A stretch of 64,000 bases of DNA from Ceratotherium simum simum (taxonomy: Eukaryota > Chordata > Mammalia > Perissodactyla > Rhinocerotidae): assembly GCF_000283155.1 (NCBI RefSeq), contig NW_004454163.1, forward strand, positions 6,745,307 to 6,809,306, written 5' to 3'. The translations under genes and the position numbers were made by a program. The notes below the pieces were generated by a model. It was not told where the DNA came from and did not search any database. It worked only from the letters and a program-made list of their open reading frames with translations. Positions 11,690 through 23,394 of the stretch are shown here, in pieces. How positions within the stretch are numbered: position 1 is the stretch's first letter; each line of letters begins with the position of its first letter.

Positions 11690-11909
11690 TGAGGCAACAA
11701 ATGAAGTATAATTTAATTCAACAGGAAATATCACACTTGGAGGGAAAACATAGAAAAAAACCCTTAAATTAAAGCCAAACATTCTTTCCAAGGCACAGCA
11801 CTGACATTTCCAGATTGACAGCAGAATGAATTTGTTTCCATGAAACAAAATCATGAGTCCAAAGTCTGCCTTTGAAATAGTTTTCCACTTCATTTCCATT
11901 TCCCAAAGC
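11690..11909 (-). other. INO80C: Probable short 3' UTR of INO80C
   Basis: The DNA after the INO80C stop codon shows no obvious interspersed repeat for about 220 bases. It contains a candidate poly(A) hexamer, so a short 3' UTR is inferred. The end point is a guess of about 20 bases beyond the hexamer. Confidence 0.5.
11712..11717 (-). terminator. Candidate poly(A) signal ATTAAA for INO80C
   Basis: On the minus strand ATTAAA occurs 193-198 bases after the INO80C stop. ATTAAA is the commonest variant hexamer. A second AT-rich possibility with AATATA and TATAAA lies at about 11661-11671. No AATAAA was found between the stop and there. Which signal is used cannot be told from sequence. Confidence 0.45.
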
Positions 11910-12041
11910 TCAGGGAACAATGCTTGTGGCCTTCCTCAGGGCCAGGTAGCCAGTGACAACGTCAGATGGCAGCCTCCGAATGTAGGAAAACTCTTCGATG
12001 GTGCTGAACCGCAGCTTGCTCTGGGGGTCAGTGTAGTTGGC
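11910..12041 (-). CDS. INO80C: INO80C coding exon 5 (residues 150-192 and stop)
   Basis: Terminal coding exon with acceptor CTCACCCAG. It encodes ANYTDPQSKLRFSTIEEFSY, then IRRLPSDVVTGYLALRKATSIVP and a TGA stop at 11912-11910. This completes the YL1-C domain (NYTDP-S-LRF) and the conserved tail. The five exons total 192 residues, the same length as the human protein to my knowledge, and every junction keeps frame, so this copy looks intact and functional rather than a pseudogene. The presence of introns rules out a retrocopy. I could not see further coding exons; alternative first or last exons known in other mammals were not searched. Confidence 0.97.
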   Translation of the reverse strand, partial: ANYTDPQSKLRFSTIEEFSYIRRLPSDVVTGYLALRKATSIVP

Positions 12042-12399
12042 CTGGGTGAGAAACAGGTACACAGAAGGGCAGAAAGTTATTGTTAATGGTGATATTTTAA
12101 GTTCAAGTTTAAAATTTTTTTTCTATTTTACCGAAAGTGAAATATATCTTCATCATGCCTTACTCTATCACCAAGAACACTAAATTGCTCCCTTTGGCAA
12201 AGACTCGTTAGTCTTCCTAGACTTGAGAAATACTTCAGGGTACGGACGAGAGGAAGAGGAATAACCACATTAGACACTAGGACTCTTCTGGTTGGTGCCT
12301 CAAGGGCTACAAGCAACAGGTCCCAAACTGAATTCATGATGATCATCTCTCCCTGATCTTGCCTTCAAACTCCCACATGCTTCAAACGAATGTTCCAGA

Positions 12400-13195
12400 T
12401 CTGTTCCCCAAGGCAGGGAGTGGGACCTCCATGCGTGCAGGGTACACCCGCCCCTCCCTGCTGCTCTCCACCTACTCCAGTGCACTCCTCCCCTGCTGTT
12501 CCACGCCCTCCTCAAGCCACTTCCTCAGCTCCTGGGTGACACTACAGTGCTGGACCGGCCACTCACTCTTCCGCTGGAAGGGACTGCCATCCTAACTGCA
12601 GCCAAGGTCATCTTCGCAACTTGCAATTCTGATCATGCCATTCCTCAGCATGAAACCTCTCAGTGGCTCTTCTCTGTTCTTGGGATAAAGGCCCAAGTCC
12701 TCAGCGTGGCTCCTCAGGCCCTCCAAGCAGGCTGAGGCTCTCCTCCTTCCCGAGCCTCTTCCTCAGCCACATGTCCCCACTCACTGATTCCAACTGCCCT
12801 GGCTCTAAGTCCCTCCCTCCTGTCATGCCCCATTTGCCTTTTCCTCAAGAGGGGCCCCCACTGTGGCCCACTCTGCTCAGTAATCACTTGCTCATCCTTC
12901 AGAACTCAGCCTCCAAAGTCATATCGTCAGGGAAGCCTTATCTGCTTCCCGATGGGAGGTCAAGACCCCACCTTCACTTCCACCTCACCACATCTGTCTC
13001 CTGTGGAATGCTTATCTCTGTTGCTTTTACGTTTGTTATCTGCATGATTCTTTGACTAAAGTCTAGGCTGTGAGGCTCCAAGAGGCAGGAACCCTGTGAT
13101 TTGCTTATCACTGTATCCCAGTTCCTAGTGCAGTGCAGAGTACACAGTGGGCCTCTGTCAGTGTTTGTACAACGAATGATGAATGAATGAAGGAA
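12400..13195 (+). mobile_element. L2 LINE 3' region
   Basis: C/T-rich text with the L2 landmarks GATCATGCCATTCCTCAGCA, CTCTCAGTGGCTCTTC, AAGGCCCAAGTCCTCAG, CCTCAAGAGG and finally the tail AGGCTGTGAGGCTCCAAGAG through GAATGATGAATGAATG. No intact reading frame is present. It lies in INO80C intron 4, antisense to the gene. Confidence 0.8.
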
Positions 13196-14461
13196 GGAAC
13201 AAACAAATGGACGATCAGGAAAATCACAGAAAAGAGAGACTGTTTCCCACTGACATACCAATTCTCTTTTGATCTCTTTTCCCCATGTGCAAAGTGGAGA
13301 AAATAATCCACTCACTATATACCTCAAGGCATATGGCTTCTATGGATTTTGAAACAGAAAACATGAGGCTGAGTCATTTGGAACTCCTTTAAAAAAATTA
13401 TAAAAGATGCCATTAAAGTCTAGACAGATAACGTCCAATTACTCAAGTGTGGATTGTCTGCCCCAGTGCTGATCATCTCTGCGTGGACCTCGACCTGCAG
13501 CAATGCTGTGATTTAATAAGGGAGGGGAGGCTCGGTGAAGAAGCTACGAGCTGAAGGGAACTTAGTCATAGGTTTCTCATACTCTAAAGAGTCTTCAATC
13601 CTGCCCCTGGGGATCTCCCTAAGGTATTTCATGTCTGCATGTCAGGAAAATGAGATTATTCCTAAAAGCTAAGATTAATTAAAGCTCTCTATAAAATACA
13701 ACTTTGATCCTTTGGCTTAATCTAAATATTGCCTTTCTGTACCACATTTCCTTTAATGACGGTAATATAATGGAAGGCTTAAATAGAAAAACAGCCAACA
13801 AGTCCCTTCTGAGGGCTCCTGGCCACGAGGCAGTTCGATGAACAGCTGGCAGGGGAGGCTGCCCTCAGTTCTGAGCAGGGGCGAAGGCATGGGCATCTGG
13901 CTTGGATCATCTGGCCTCCATATATGAACCAGCCCCAGCCTGGCTCCATTTCTGTGGCTGCCTCACTCCCACCACCAAACTGTGCTGAGCTGGCCCGCCC
14001 AAGTTCAGACCTCACTGCCAAGAAGGCTGCTGAACAAATAATGCGGAACACAGAGATACTGTGGCACCAACAAAACGGTCACCAACAAAAACTTGCATAG
14101 ACGGACCTGACCCAGTATTCGGAACAGAAGGGAGGACGCCAAGTGACACCACAGAGTCGAACAAGTAAAGAACTGCACGCCTACAGTCTGCCCTCCCCGG
14201 GGTTCCATCCCTAGAGCCTGAAGGAACCAAAGGCCACCTTCCCGGAGGGTGGGCAGCAAACAGCTTTAAGGCCTCCCTGGCTGCGGGGTGACAGGCTACG
14301 TTCACTGCTCCCCCATCTCACGTAGAGCCACAATGCTTTCCACAGCTTTGTGACAAGGGCTAAACACAGGTGTGACCCTGCATGCCTTCCTGCCAGGCCC
14401 AAGCACAGGGGAAATGGTCACTTGGCCGTCTAGGAACAGGTGGGTCAGTATAAACATGAGC

Positions 14462-15600
14462 TGGGCTTTATTTTTTAATTACGTCTAACTTTAATTTATA
14501 CAAGTAACAGATGAACATATTCTCCTCTAAAAAGAAAAAGACAACATTATGAATAAGACTAAAGTCCCCTTTTACCACTGTCTATCATCCAAAGTCCTCT
14601 GCCTTCCCCTGAGGAAACCATGGCTAGGTGGGCACTCTTCCAGACCTTGTTTATTACACCCTTGCACACACATAAACACACCAGAGAAATTACCCAATAT
14701 TTTTTTGTGAGTGTGTGTTGATTCTTACTTAAGTGGTACCACGCTGCTTATACTGCTTTGCACCTTTCAGTAAACAATATATCTTGGAAGTTTATCCATA
14801 TTGTTACATATACATCAAGCTCACAGAATAGTATGAACATCCCCCCTAACCCCTCACTGACTAAATTTTATGTTGTTCCTAATATTCTGCTAACACATTT
14901 TCTCATAAGCATTACTGCATGAAGCTCCTTGTACACATAATTTCTCTAGGGAGCTGCCTAGAAGGCAGATTGCTGGGTCAAAGGCTTTTGCTTTTTTTTT
15001 TTTTTTTGTGAGAAAGATCAGCCCTGAGCTAACATCCATGCTAATCCTCCTCTTTTTGCTGAGGAAGACCAGCTCTGAGCTAACATCTATTGCCAATCCT
15101 CCTCCTTTTTTTTTTTTTCCCCCCAAAGCCCTAGTAGATAGTTGTATGTCATAGTTGCACATCCTTCTAGTTGCTGTATGTGGGACGCGGCCTCAGCATG
15201 GCCGGAGAAGCGGTGCATCGGTGCACACCCGGGATCCGAACCTGGGCCGCCAGTAGCGGAGCGTGCGCACTTAACCGCCAAGCCACAGGGCCGGCCCTGG
15301 CTTTTGCTTTTTTGTCTCACCAGGTAGTGCCAAACTGATCTCCAAGGAATCCGTACCAATGTAGAATCCCACCTCAAAACAGCACTGTGTGAGGATGTCC
15401 ATTTCTCTACGCTGGTGACAATCAAATGTTTTCATTTCTTCCCTACCTGATGACTTTTTCCTAATTATCAGTGAGAGTGAATATCTACTTATTGGTCATC
15501 TGTATTTCCTCCTTGTAATTGTCTATTCATATCCTTTTAGCCGATTCTTCTATGGGATTGGCTTTCAATGATTTGGTAGAGTTCTCTGTATAATCAGAAT
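14462..15600 (-). mobile_element. Old L1 fragment, antisense, split by an ERE
   Basis: Antisense L1M-type text such as ATATCTTGGAAGTTTATCCA and GGCAGATTGCTGGGTCAAAG lies left of the ERE, and CCAAACTGATCTCCAAGGAA with TCTACGCTGGTGACAATC lies right of it. The halves are continuous once the ERE and one target duplication are ignored. No coding capacity. Confidence 0.65.
14998..15298 (-). mobile_element. ERE1-type SINE, antisense
   Basis: Minus-strand head GGGCCGGCCCTGTGGCTTGG at the right end, body through ATAGTTGTATGTCATAG, then an extended tail with two 'TGAGCTAACAT' units. Target-site duplications GGCTTTTGCTTTTTT lie at 14983-14997 and 15299-15313. It is inserted in an older antisense L1. 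Confidence 0.92.
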
Positions 15601-16066
15601 TTCTTAATTCTTACATATAGTGGGGGCAAGAGGTTTTAGCTTATGTATGACATGACAAGTCCTTCGCCAGTGGCATAAAGGGGCCTGGAACAATGCTTCT
15701 CAGAATGATTCTCATGCCTCCTAGTGTGTGAAAGCTATTGCACTAGCAGATGCGCTGCCTGCTGATGATGAGGATAAAGCTACATTCTAAGGGACCACCC
15801 TCCAAGTCTGGCCATAAACCACGGCTTCCACAGCTCAGTACAAAATGGTACAGGGAGAAATTTCCACTTTGGGCCATAATAGAATAACTGGTGCCAGACT
15901 AGCTCTCTTGCCATAAACAACTATTAAAATGAGTCAAATATATGAGACAACTATTTTCAGGCAGTAGACAAGAGAGAGCATAAGACTACAACATTTCTCT
16001 CAAGAAGTCCCCTCAGGGGACCTTTAGGAGGGGATATATGCCCGTGAATGGATGTAAAAAAAACCC

Positions 16067-16067
16067 A

Positions 16068-16106
<39 letters not shown>
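16067..16106. repeat. (CA)n microsatellite in INO80C intron 4
   Basis: Uninterrupted CA dinucleotides, about 19 units, preceded by an A-run and ACCCACC. Likely polymorphic between individuals. Confidence 0.95.
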
Positions 16107-16108
<2 letters not shown>

Positions 16109-17150
16109 CCCACTTTCCCTATTGTTTTTTAGGATCACTATATTTAAGGGTCTATGTTAAAAAGTTTGTAGTACACTGAGGAATGTGTACTCTCTGGAAC
16201 AAAAGGTAAAACATATGACTAATTCAGAGAGTATAACATTATTTTTAAAAATATAATAAAAACTCAAATCTTCCCCAGTGTAGAATATATATCAATTTAG
16301 TTTGTTATGGAAGTTGGAGTCGTACATTTTCATAAAAAGTAAAGCATTTAAATGATCTGTATGAGTTTTAAAAAGTGAAGTGCCTCATTACTTCTACAGT
16401 AATGAGAAAAACCCCATCTCCCAAATTTAACAGTGATGAAAAAGGACGAAGAAGGCAAGCTGAGAGTCCCACCCTTCATCTACATTCTGAGAAGAAGGAA
16501 ATGAGGCTCTCTGAGGTTCCTGAGGTTCAGAGACTGGCCACAAGGCCCACTCGTCCGAGTATGCTGCTGGTTTTCAAACTGTGTTCCCCAGAAGCGCTTT
16601 AGGGGTCACTGTGGTGGGGCGTGGGGAGAAGGACAGAGGACCAGATCCACATGGGACCACAGTGGGTAGGTGGGCTCCAGGGGATTCTGTAAAAGATTTC
16701 ATTTGGAAAAGGGGTTCTGATGCTTAAAAATAAGTTTGAAAATCACTACTTTTACCATAGTGCCTCTTTAGAGAACTTTAAGTATTTTTTAAAAAGTATA
16801 ATCATCTCTAAAATGCAGGAAATTTTTTAAACTTCAGCAGTAGAAAAAGAAATAGTTGTTTCTTTCATGTTATCTCATATAGTCAACAAGCAGAGGAAAG
16901 GGAAGTGAAACTCAGGTCTCCTGCTTTCTGGAGCAATCCTCTCTCCAGGCTGCCCACACAGATGCCCCAGGTTGCAGCCACTCTAAAGTAAATGCATCAG
17001 GCTTCAGCACAAACCCATTACCTATTCAAAGCATACGGGCTCCAGGCAGGACCAGTGGTGGTCAATATTCAACACTCTCTGAATAGAGAGTACTGTGAAA
17101 TCTTCTTTTCAATTCAATGTTATAGGACATAGAGATGTAATTATACTCAC

Positions 17151-17218
17151 AAGAAGACCTGAAACATCAGAATACTTCTTAGCTGGCTTAAAGGATGGAG
17201 GAGCATCAATACTGAAGT
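17151..17218 (-). CDS. INO80C: INO80C coding exon 4 (end of Tyr127 to residue 149)
   Basis: The exon is 68 bases. It starts with AC, completing Tyr127, and then encodes FSIDAPPSFKPAKKYSDVSG followed by LL. The acceptor is preceded by a clear polypyrimidine tract ending CCCCAG, and the donor is GTGAGT, phase 0. The residues form the first part of the YL1-C domain, a short conserved module shared by YL1/VPS72-type chromatin proteins and by Ies6/INO80C, whose signature includes the aromatic and Pro-rich PPSFKP-KKYSDVSG segment. The following intron 4 spans about 5.1 kb and holds an L2, an L1 split by an ERE, and a CA microsatellite. Confidence 0.97.
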
Positions 17219-18157
17219 CTGGGGAAAAAAAGAAAATAACTAAACTGGCTTTAAAACATTCAGATCCCTTCCCTTTTTTTTCTAAAATACTGTTTGATAA
17301 TATTCCTGAAATTTTTACTTTGTGAGTAAGTAATCACAGAATTCTCTGGGGAAATAATGCAGTATGTCATAGACCAAGTGCAGGCTCCGGATCCAGCTCT
17401 GCCCTGTCCCCAGGGACCCCGACTCCAGCAGAAGCACCAGAAGCTTGTCTGCCCACAGTCGCTTTCACTGTCTCAGGCCACATGGGCTGGTGGTGGTGAG
17501 ATGCCAAACAACCCACTGACTGGCTCTGAGCATCCGGACACCGGAATGTCCACACCCAGACAACTGACTAGCTCACTTGTCACCCGTCTGAGTCACCCCC
17601 ATGAAAGAGGTGCAGTGGGAGAGGAGACGGAGGGAACTTTGAACCTGTACTTTCCAATGAAGTTGAACAGAACATATAGCAGTGCTTTACATGGATTTGG
17701 AAACACTGCAGCATAAAGCATTTGCTCTGAAAAACACTGGCTCAGAGAGTAAAACAAAGTTGGCCTTTAAGCTGGTTATTAGATATCCTCTTAAATCTTG
17801 GGCAATTTTGTTCTTGGAAACAAATTTTAAGAGTAGACTGCTGAATTTTGTCTAACAGAAACACCAATATCTTTTCTAATAGAAACACCAATATTATCAT
17901 ATCTGGACCTATTTCTCCCAGATTGAAATGTTAACAGTGACACTAAAAACCACACATCCATGACAACACAAACAAACAGATTAAACACAGATATAGTTAT
18001 GAGGAAATGGACACATAATCTCCTTATACTGATGCCACTATAAAATTCCTAAGCTAAAAATTGTTTCCTACATTAATGCAAACACAATAAAATAACAAGA
18101 TAGGTTTGTTAAAAGAAAGTTCCTAGTCTGAATGTTATAAACACACAGAAGGCTCAC
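17219..18157 (-). other. INO80C intron 3
   Basis: GT..AG intron of about 0.94 kb. It contains no interspersed repeat I recognise. A small local duplication (two copies of about 23 bases around AGAAACACCAATAT) lies near 17853-17897. Confidence 0.95.
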
Positions 18158-18269
18158 AGCTAGGATCGTTCAGTTGCCACGGCAATGCCCTTTCGGAAGC
18201 GAGAATCTGTTTCAGGTTCTTCCAGGTTCTATTCTTCTTGCCAGCTACTGCACCACCATGGCCAGAGTG
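18158..18269 (-). CDS. INO80C: INO80C coding exon 3 (residues 90-126 plus first base of Tyr127)
   Basis: This exon of 112 bases encodes HSGHGGAVAGKKNRTWKNLK and continues QILASERALPWQLNDPS, then leaves one base (T) that joins AC of exon 4 to make Tyr127. The acceptor is AATTCAAG and the donor GTGAGC, phase 1. The basic NRTWKNLKQIL segment is a hallmark of the INO80C/Ies6 family and precedes the YL1-C domain. The third-last complete codon before Tyr is AAC-GAT-CCT-AGC, giving DPS-Y where the human protein has DPN-Y. That is one Asn-to-Ser change at the exon end and leaves the splice donor intact. The short flanking introns (about 1.0 and 0.9 kb) place exons 2, 3 and 4 close together. Confidence 0.96.
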
Positions 18270-19307
18270 CTTGAATTAAAAGCATGGATTAGAAGAAACA
18301 AAAATCAATGGATACTGTCATTGCAGAATCTGATATTTACGCTTATTCATAATTGTAATATACCTCTCATTCGGTCAGCAATCATTTGTACCCCTAAGGC
18401 TTTTTTTTAAGTATTATGCTGTACACTTTAATCTTCCTTATAACAAACAAAGCTTTTGGATGGTCAAAACCTACGAGTTAGTTAGTGATGGAGTAGAAAT
18501 AAAAAGTTATTTTTTTTCCACGCACATAGAAAATCACATCCTTTTTTGGATCTAGCTTTATAGAATTCACTCATGAATTTCCCATTACTTTAAAATAAAT
18601 TTACTACAGAGTTAGCTTTAAACTCATGACCACATCTCTAAACTCCCTTTTGAGGGCAAGTCTCTGCCTTGCAAATTACTGGTGATCCTGGAAAACCCAA
18701 GTAAGCCTCAATCATGGCATGGCAAGCCTTCTGGAAATTTTTTTTTTCCTTTTTGTCCTATGAAGATGACAAAATAAAATGGAAAAGAATACCAAAATCT
18801 GTTGCAGGCACTGGTAATACTGTATTTTCAAACGTAATTAATGAAAAATAAACTTTTAATGGTATAATCTGAATCACTGTAATTTATTATACTCTTCAAG
18901 AATGAAAGGAAGAATGGCCTATTTCTACTTTACAGAACAATAGTTTAGATTTACTTAAAGAAACTAATGAGGAGCACTCCTCTTTTCATTAATTATTTCA
19001 AGCCTCATCTAAAACTTATGTCAGACCAATGCAAAGGGAAGGCGAAAAATCATCATGGAGATGACCCATCCTCAAAATAGGATCCCTTAATGAATTCCAC
19101 AAAGGGCACCCAAATCCTTGGGAACTAGCACATCGGGAGATCAACAAGAAGGGCCCTTCTTCTCCTGCCCCCACCCCTCCTGCAACAGCCCATGACAGAG
19201 AAGGTGGCAACTGGGACTGGTGGAGAAGGGGACACGAGTGCCCAGCAAGATCAGAGGCTGAGGTATGGTGGTTTGGTTTCTTATTTATAAATACTTTAGA
19301 TGCTTAC
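18270..19307 (-). other. INO80C intron 2
   Basis: GT..AG intron of about 1.04 kb, AT-rich, with no repeat or element that I can name. Confidence 0.95.
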
Positions 19308-19418
19308 CACAAAGTTAGGATCCTTAAAGGGCAAAGGTTTGGCAGCTTTTTCCATAGGTCCTGTGCTAAAATCAGAGGGCACCATTTTATTCTCACTCAT
19401 GGCTTCCATGCTGATACC
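19308..19418 (-). CDS. INO80C: INO80C coding exon 2 (residues 53-89)
   Basis: The exon encodes 37 residues, starting GISMEAMSENK and ending FKDPNFV, and corresponds to the second coding exon of INO80C. The acceptor is TTTTAAG and the donor GTAAGC. Both borders are phase 0, so it joins directly to the Gln of exon 1 and the His of exon 3. Intron 1 upstream is about 15.0 kb and is the largest in the gene. It contains L1, MLT1-like, ERE, MIR and LTR insertions, none of which disturbs the exon. The conserved PLPFKDPNF stretch leads into the Ies6-type core. No frameshift or stop is present. Confidence 0.96.
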
Positions 19419-19649
19419 CTTAAAACATAGTAAGAATAGTGTCAGGTCAGTTTCTTTTAGCTGAGTTCCCTAACTCAGCTCTCAACAAGACATACCACAG
19501 GACATGCAAGAGAAGACAGCGTGTGCAGAGCCCTGGCAGGTGGCCTGCACCAGAGGGCATGCCAGATGGGGAGCAGCACCTGCTGTGCAGAAGCCACAGG
19601 AGAGACAGCCAGGACCGCAGCTGCCATGCTTCCCAGCTCCACTGTGTAC

Positions 19650-19795
19650 CTGAGCTGGCTGATTTAACTCTGACAACCATGACAAGAAAACTGAGGCTCA
19701 GGGGGATGGTTCAAGGCCACACAGTGATTACTTTTGGATTCAAACCCAGGTTGGGCCAATTCCAAAGCCCCCACCATCTCCACGACACCACATGG
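19650..19795 (-). repeat. MIR SINE fragment, antisense
   Basis: AAGAAAACTGAGGCTCAGGG, TTCAAGGCCACACAGTGATT and GGATTCAAACCCAGGTTGGG give the antisense MIR order. It lies close upstream of INO80C exon 2 on the gene's strand. Confidence 0.75.
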
Positions 19796-20089
19796 CCCCT
19801 ACTCCTGCTGATCTTATCAAACTGTGTCTTGAACCATTAACGCAGAAAAGGCCCAGCCCCTTTAAGGGTCATCAGCCAGAGAACCCAGGCTGCAGCTGGT
19901 ATACTTAGGGGTACAACAGGACATGGGCATTCCGAGGAAGGAAAACAGAGGGAGAGGAGAGTGCCCTGAAGGCAGGCTAATCTGCTTTAAAATAAAAAAC
20001 CTTTTAAGCTAACAATCACAAAGGAAAAACAAGCCAGGGTAAGAAATCACTTCTGATTTGTAATGCAATTTCAGTGTTCTCAGACTGTA

Positions 20090-20730
20090 ATAAACTGTTT
20101 TCTAATTGATATATAATTTACATACAGTGAAATGTGCAGATCTTAAGTGTAGGTTTCATGAGTTTTGCCAGATGTTTACACTTGTGTAACACGTCCCTAT
20201 TGAGACACAGAAAATTTCCATCATCCCTGAAAGTTCCCTCATGCCCCTTCCTACTCAATACCGTTCACCCTCGGGGGCAACTACTGTTCTGATTTCTACC
20301 ACATTACCTGTTCTAGAACATCATATGAGTGGAATCTGACAGCATGTACTGTTGTGTTTGGCTTCTTTAGCTCAGCATAAAGTTTTAAGATTCATCCATG
20401 TTGTTGCACGCCTCAGTAGTTTGTTTCATTGTATTTGTATACCACTCAGCAGAGTAGTATTCCACTGTATGAATGTATCACACTTTGTTTATCCGTTTTC
20501 CTGTTGATGAACATTTGGGTCATTTTCAGTCTTCACCTATTATAAATACAGCTGCTGTAAACATTCTGTACAAGCCTTTGTGTAGACATGTGTTTTTACT
20601 TCTCTTGGGTAAAAACCTAGGAGTGGAACGGTTGGGTTATAGGGTAAGTGTTTAACTCTATAAGAAACTGCCAGATCATTTTCCTAAATGGCTGCACCCT
20701 TTTACACTCCTAGCAGCGGTGTACAAGAGT
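20090..20730 (-). mobile_element. LINE-1 (L1ME-like) 3' end, antisense
   Basis: TCTAATTGATATATAATTTA, TTTTGCCAGATGTTTACACT, GAGTGGAATCTGACAGCATG, AAGATTCATCCATGTTGTTG and AAGAAACTGCCAGATCATTT are in the order of antisense L1ME 3' regions. It has the same orientation as the INO80C gene. Confidence 0.85.
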
Positions 20731-20879
20731 TCTCGTTGCATATATATATATACCCCACCACCACCACTCCCACCCACACCGGGCAATGGCATCCAGTGTG
20801 GTGGGAAGGGGAGTGGGGAACACAGGGACCACTCACTCTGCTGCAATAGTTCTCCAAATGGTCTCTTCTCAAACACCTA

Positions 20880-21420
20880 CCCAGACTCCTTTCCAGGGTC
20901 TCTCTATATGGGACTGGGCTCCAGCCCAGGAGTCAGGGTCTGTGCTCCTTCTCCTCTGTTCACACCACCTCTTCTGTCTGGACTGCCCCTCATCGCATCT
21001 TCCCCATTCAGTCTTTCCTAACTTTTCTCCCCTCCAAGGCTCAGCTCAAACGTCAACTCTCTAAGAACAAAGACGCCTCCAATTTCTCATCCTTTTCCCA
21101 TCATCTGTAGCCACAAGTTCTTTTCTTCTCTCCTTTCCTTCCCTCCCTCCCTCCCACCTCTTTTTCTCTCCCCCCTCCCTCCCACAGTCCTTTGCCCTTA
21201 TCTGGCACCTTCCTCAGCTACAAGCTTCAGAGGAGGGAGTGTGTAGTGTGCATCTTGCCCACTCCGTTCTCTACAGCACAGTCAGTGACGTACTTTCAAA
21301 TGCAAGCTTGATATCACTCCCTTATTTACAACTGGTCAGTGGTTCCCACTGCCCTTGGGATTAGGAACAAATTTTGACTTCCTCTCCAGCCTCCAGTCGT
21401 TCCCCCTCCTTCCTGTATTT
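20880..21420 (+). mobile_element. Probable L2 LINE fragment with a C/T-rich tract
   Basis: TCAGTCTTTCCTAAC, AAGGCTCAGCTCAAACGTCA and CTAAGAACAAAGACGCCTCC resemble an L2 3' region. A pure-pyrimidine CCTTCCCTCCCTCCC tract occurs at about 21135-21185. Confidence 0.5.
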
Positions 21421-22920
21421 TGTATTTTCTGGTGCAAAATCCTTTGAGTCATTTTCTATACAGCATGAATAGTTTCCAATGTTTCCATTTTCATTATGCT
21501 TTACTAAAATTATTTTCATCAGGATTAGTCCATATCAGTTTTAACTTTACAACAAAGATTAGATCTAGCATTTTGTACATAACTAACTTTTATTGCCCTT
21601 GTGATTTTTCCCTTCATGGTCATAGCATTTCTGCCAGGTACGTGTGTCCTGGGAGACCTAATTTGATGAGGAAGATTGGATTCTCCCATCACATTTAATC
21701 AATAACCAATGTTACCTTGTGCAGTTTTAGCCAGTTGTCAATGTTATTTTGTGTTGACTATTTGTAAGAATAATATCTATTATAAATTGGATATATGATT
21801 GATAGTTTGTATTTATGTCTTAGTCAATGAAAACAGCTTTGTGAACAACAGACCAGAAGAAGGAGAGACACAGGGAAGTGGGAGCAGATGAGGGAAGGGA
21901 TAGATTCAGAGTGGGACTGCACATAGGGGTCAAGACATCCTGCTTCACTAAGGGCTGTCTTCTGTCCCCTGCATCTAACCCAGTGCTGGCACAGGAAGTA
22001 CCAAATAATCATTGACTGACTGACTGCAGTTAAGGAACAAGATAGCGCAGCGTAACTAAATGCTAGCATCAGTATCTAAGACGTATATGCTCAGGAGTTT
22101 GCTGTGAGGAAACGTCTCCAGGTGGGATGCAGTAGCTGACCACAAAGAAACACAGGAAGGATAATTCAGAAACGACCAGGCCTGGTTACCAATGGGGCAG
22201 AGGGAACAGGGAGGAAAGCACGGGGAGATGGGAAGGGAAGAGAGGAGTAAAACTTCTCTGAGAATAGCTTTTTGTAGAGTTTTGACCTTTTGAACCATGT
22301 TAAAGTTTCACATACTAAAAATATTAGTAATAAAACCAACAAGGATGGGGCAGCAGAGAGAAAATGGACTACCAACAAAATAAATAAACCTAACTATATT
22401 TTGAATGAATAACATAACCACGAAGGGGAGGAAGGGAGAAATAGCTTTAGTGACTTTGAACACAGTATTTTGACAATATAACCTAAGGTTAAAGGCAAAA
22501 AGAGGCATAGACAATTGGGAGGTTTGTTTCTCACAATGGTACAGGTTAATAATTCTGAAACTACTTTTATGTATCTCAGATGAAGTAAATAAGGAACAAG
22601 GGAAGGCTAGAATGAATCCTGCACCATTGGACTGAAATCAGAGGTTATCAATAGAACTCATGGTTTTTAACATACACACAGATAGATAAACATAGAAATA
22701 GATACAGAGGTGGGGGGTATACACACACATGTCTATATTTCCTAGTTCTCTCCACTGAGAGGGCTAGAAACAATGAACAACAGGCACACCAGTGCTGAGA
22801 TCCTGGTTTCTAAATACTATTCTCCAAGAACTAGTGATCCTTGAAGAAATGGTGGATCCAGGGCTGGGGCAGGAAAGTACAAGAGGAGCCTTGTGGTGCC
22901 AGAAAGGAAGAAAACATTTG

Positions 22921-23303
22921 TATCAGTTTGCTAGGGCTGCCATAACAAAATAGCACAGACTGAGAAATTCAAACAACAGAAATTTATTTTCAAACAGTTC
23001 TAGAAACTAGAAGTCTAAGATCAAGGTGTGAGCAGGTTTGGTTTCTCCCAGCCTCTCTCCTCGACCCATGGATGGCCATCTTCTCACTGTGTCCTCACAT
23101 GGCCTCTCCTCTGTGCACTCTTCCTCTTCTTATATAGACACCAGTCATAACGGATTAGGGCTCCACCCTTATGACCTCATTTAACCTTAATTACCTCTTT
23201 AACAGCCCTATCTCCAAATGCAGTCATATTCTGAGGTGTACTGGGGGTTAGGACTTCAATATGTGAATCTTGAGGGGATACAATTCAGTCCATAACAGCA
23301 CTC
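22921..23303 (-). mobile_element. MaLR LTR (MLT1-like), antisense
   Basis: On the plus strand it opens TATCAGTTTGCTAGGGCTGC-CATAACAAAATAGC. Next come AATTCAAACAACAGAAATTT, CTCACTGTGTCCTCACATGG and CACCCTTATGACCTCATTTA, and it ends CAATTCAGTCCATAACA. This is the reverse of an MLT1-type LTR; it is solo and lies in INO80C intron 1. Confidence 0.85.
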
Positions 23304-23394
23304 TCAAAAAATGATGAGGTATATTAAAGGACACAAGAGTCAGTTTGAAGAGGTTCCCACTAGCTGAATCTGGACAATTTGAGCAACAAAATAA

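Larger units (their letters stand above)
12042..17150 (-). other. INO80C intron 4
   Basis: GT..AG intron of about 5.1 kb between coding exons 4 and 5. It contains a long L2 fragment near exon 5, an antisense L1 interrupted by an ERE, and a CA repeat. The rest (13.2-14.4 and 16.1-17.1 kb) shows no feature I can name. Confidence 0.95.
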
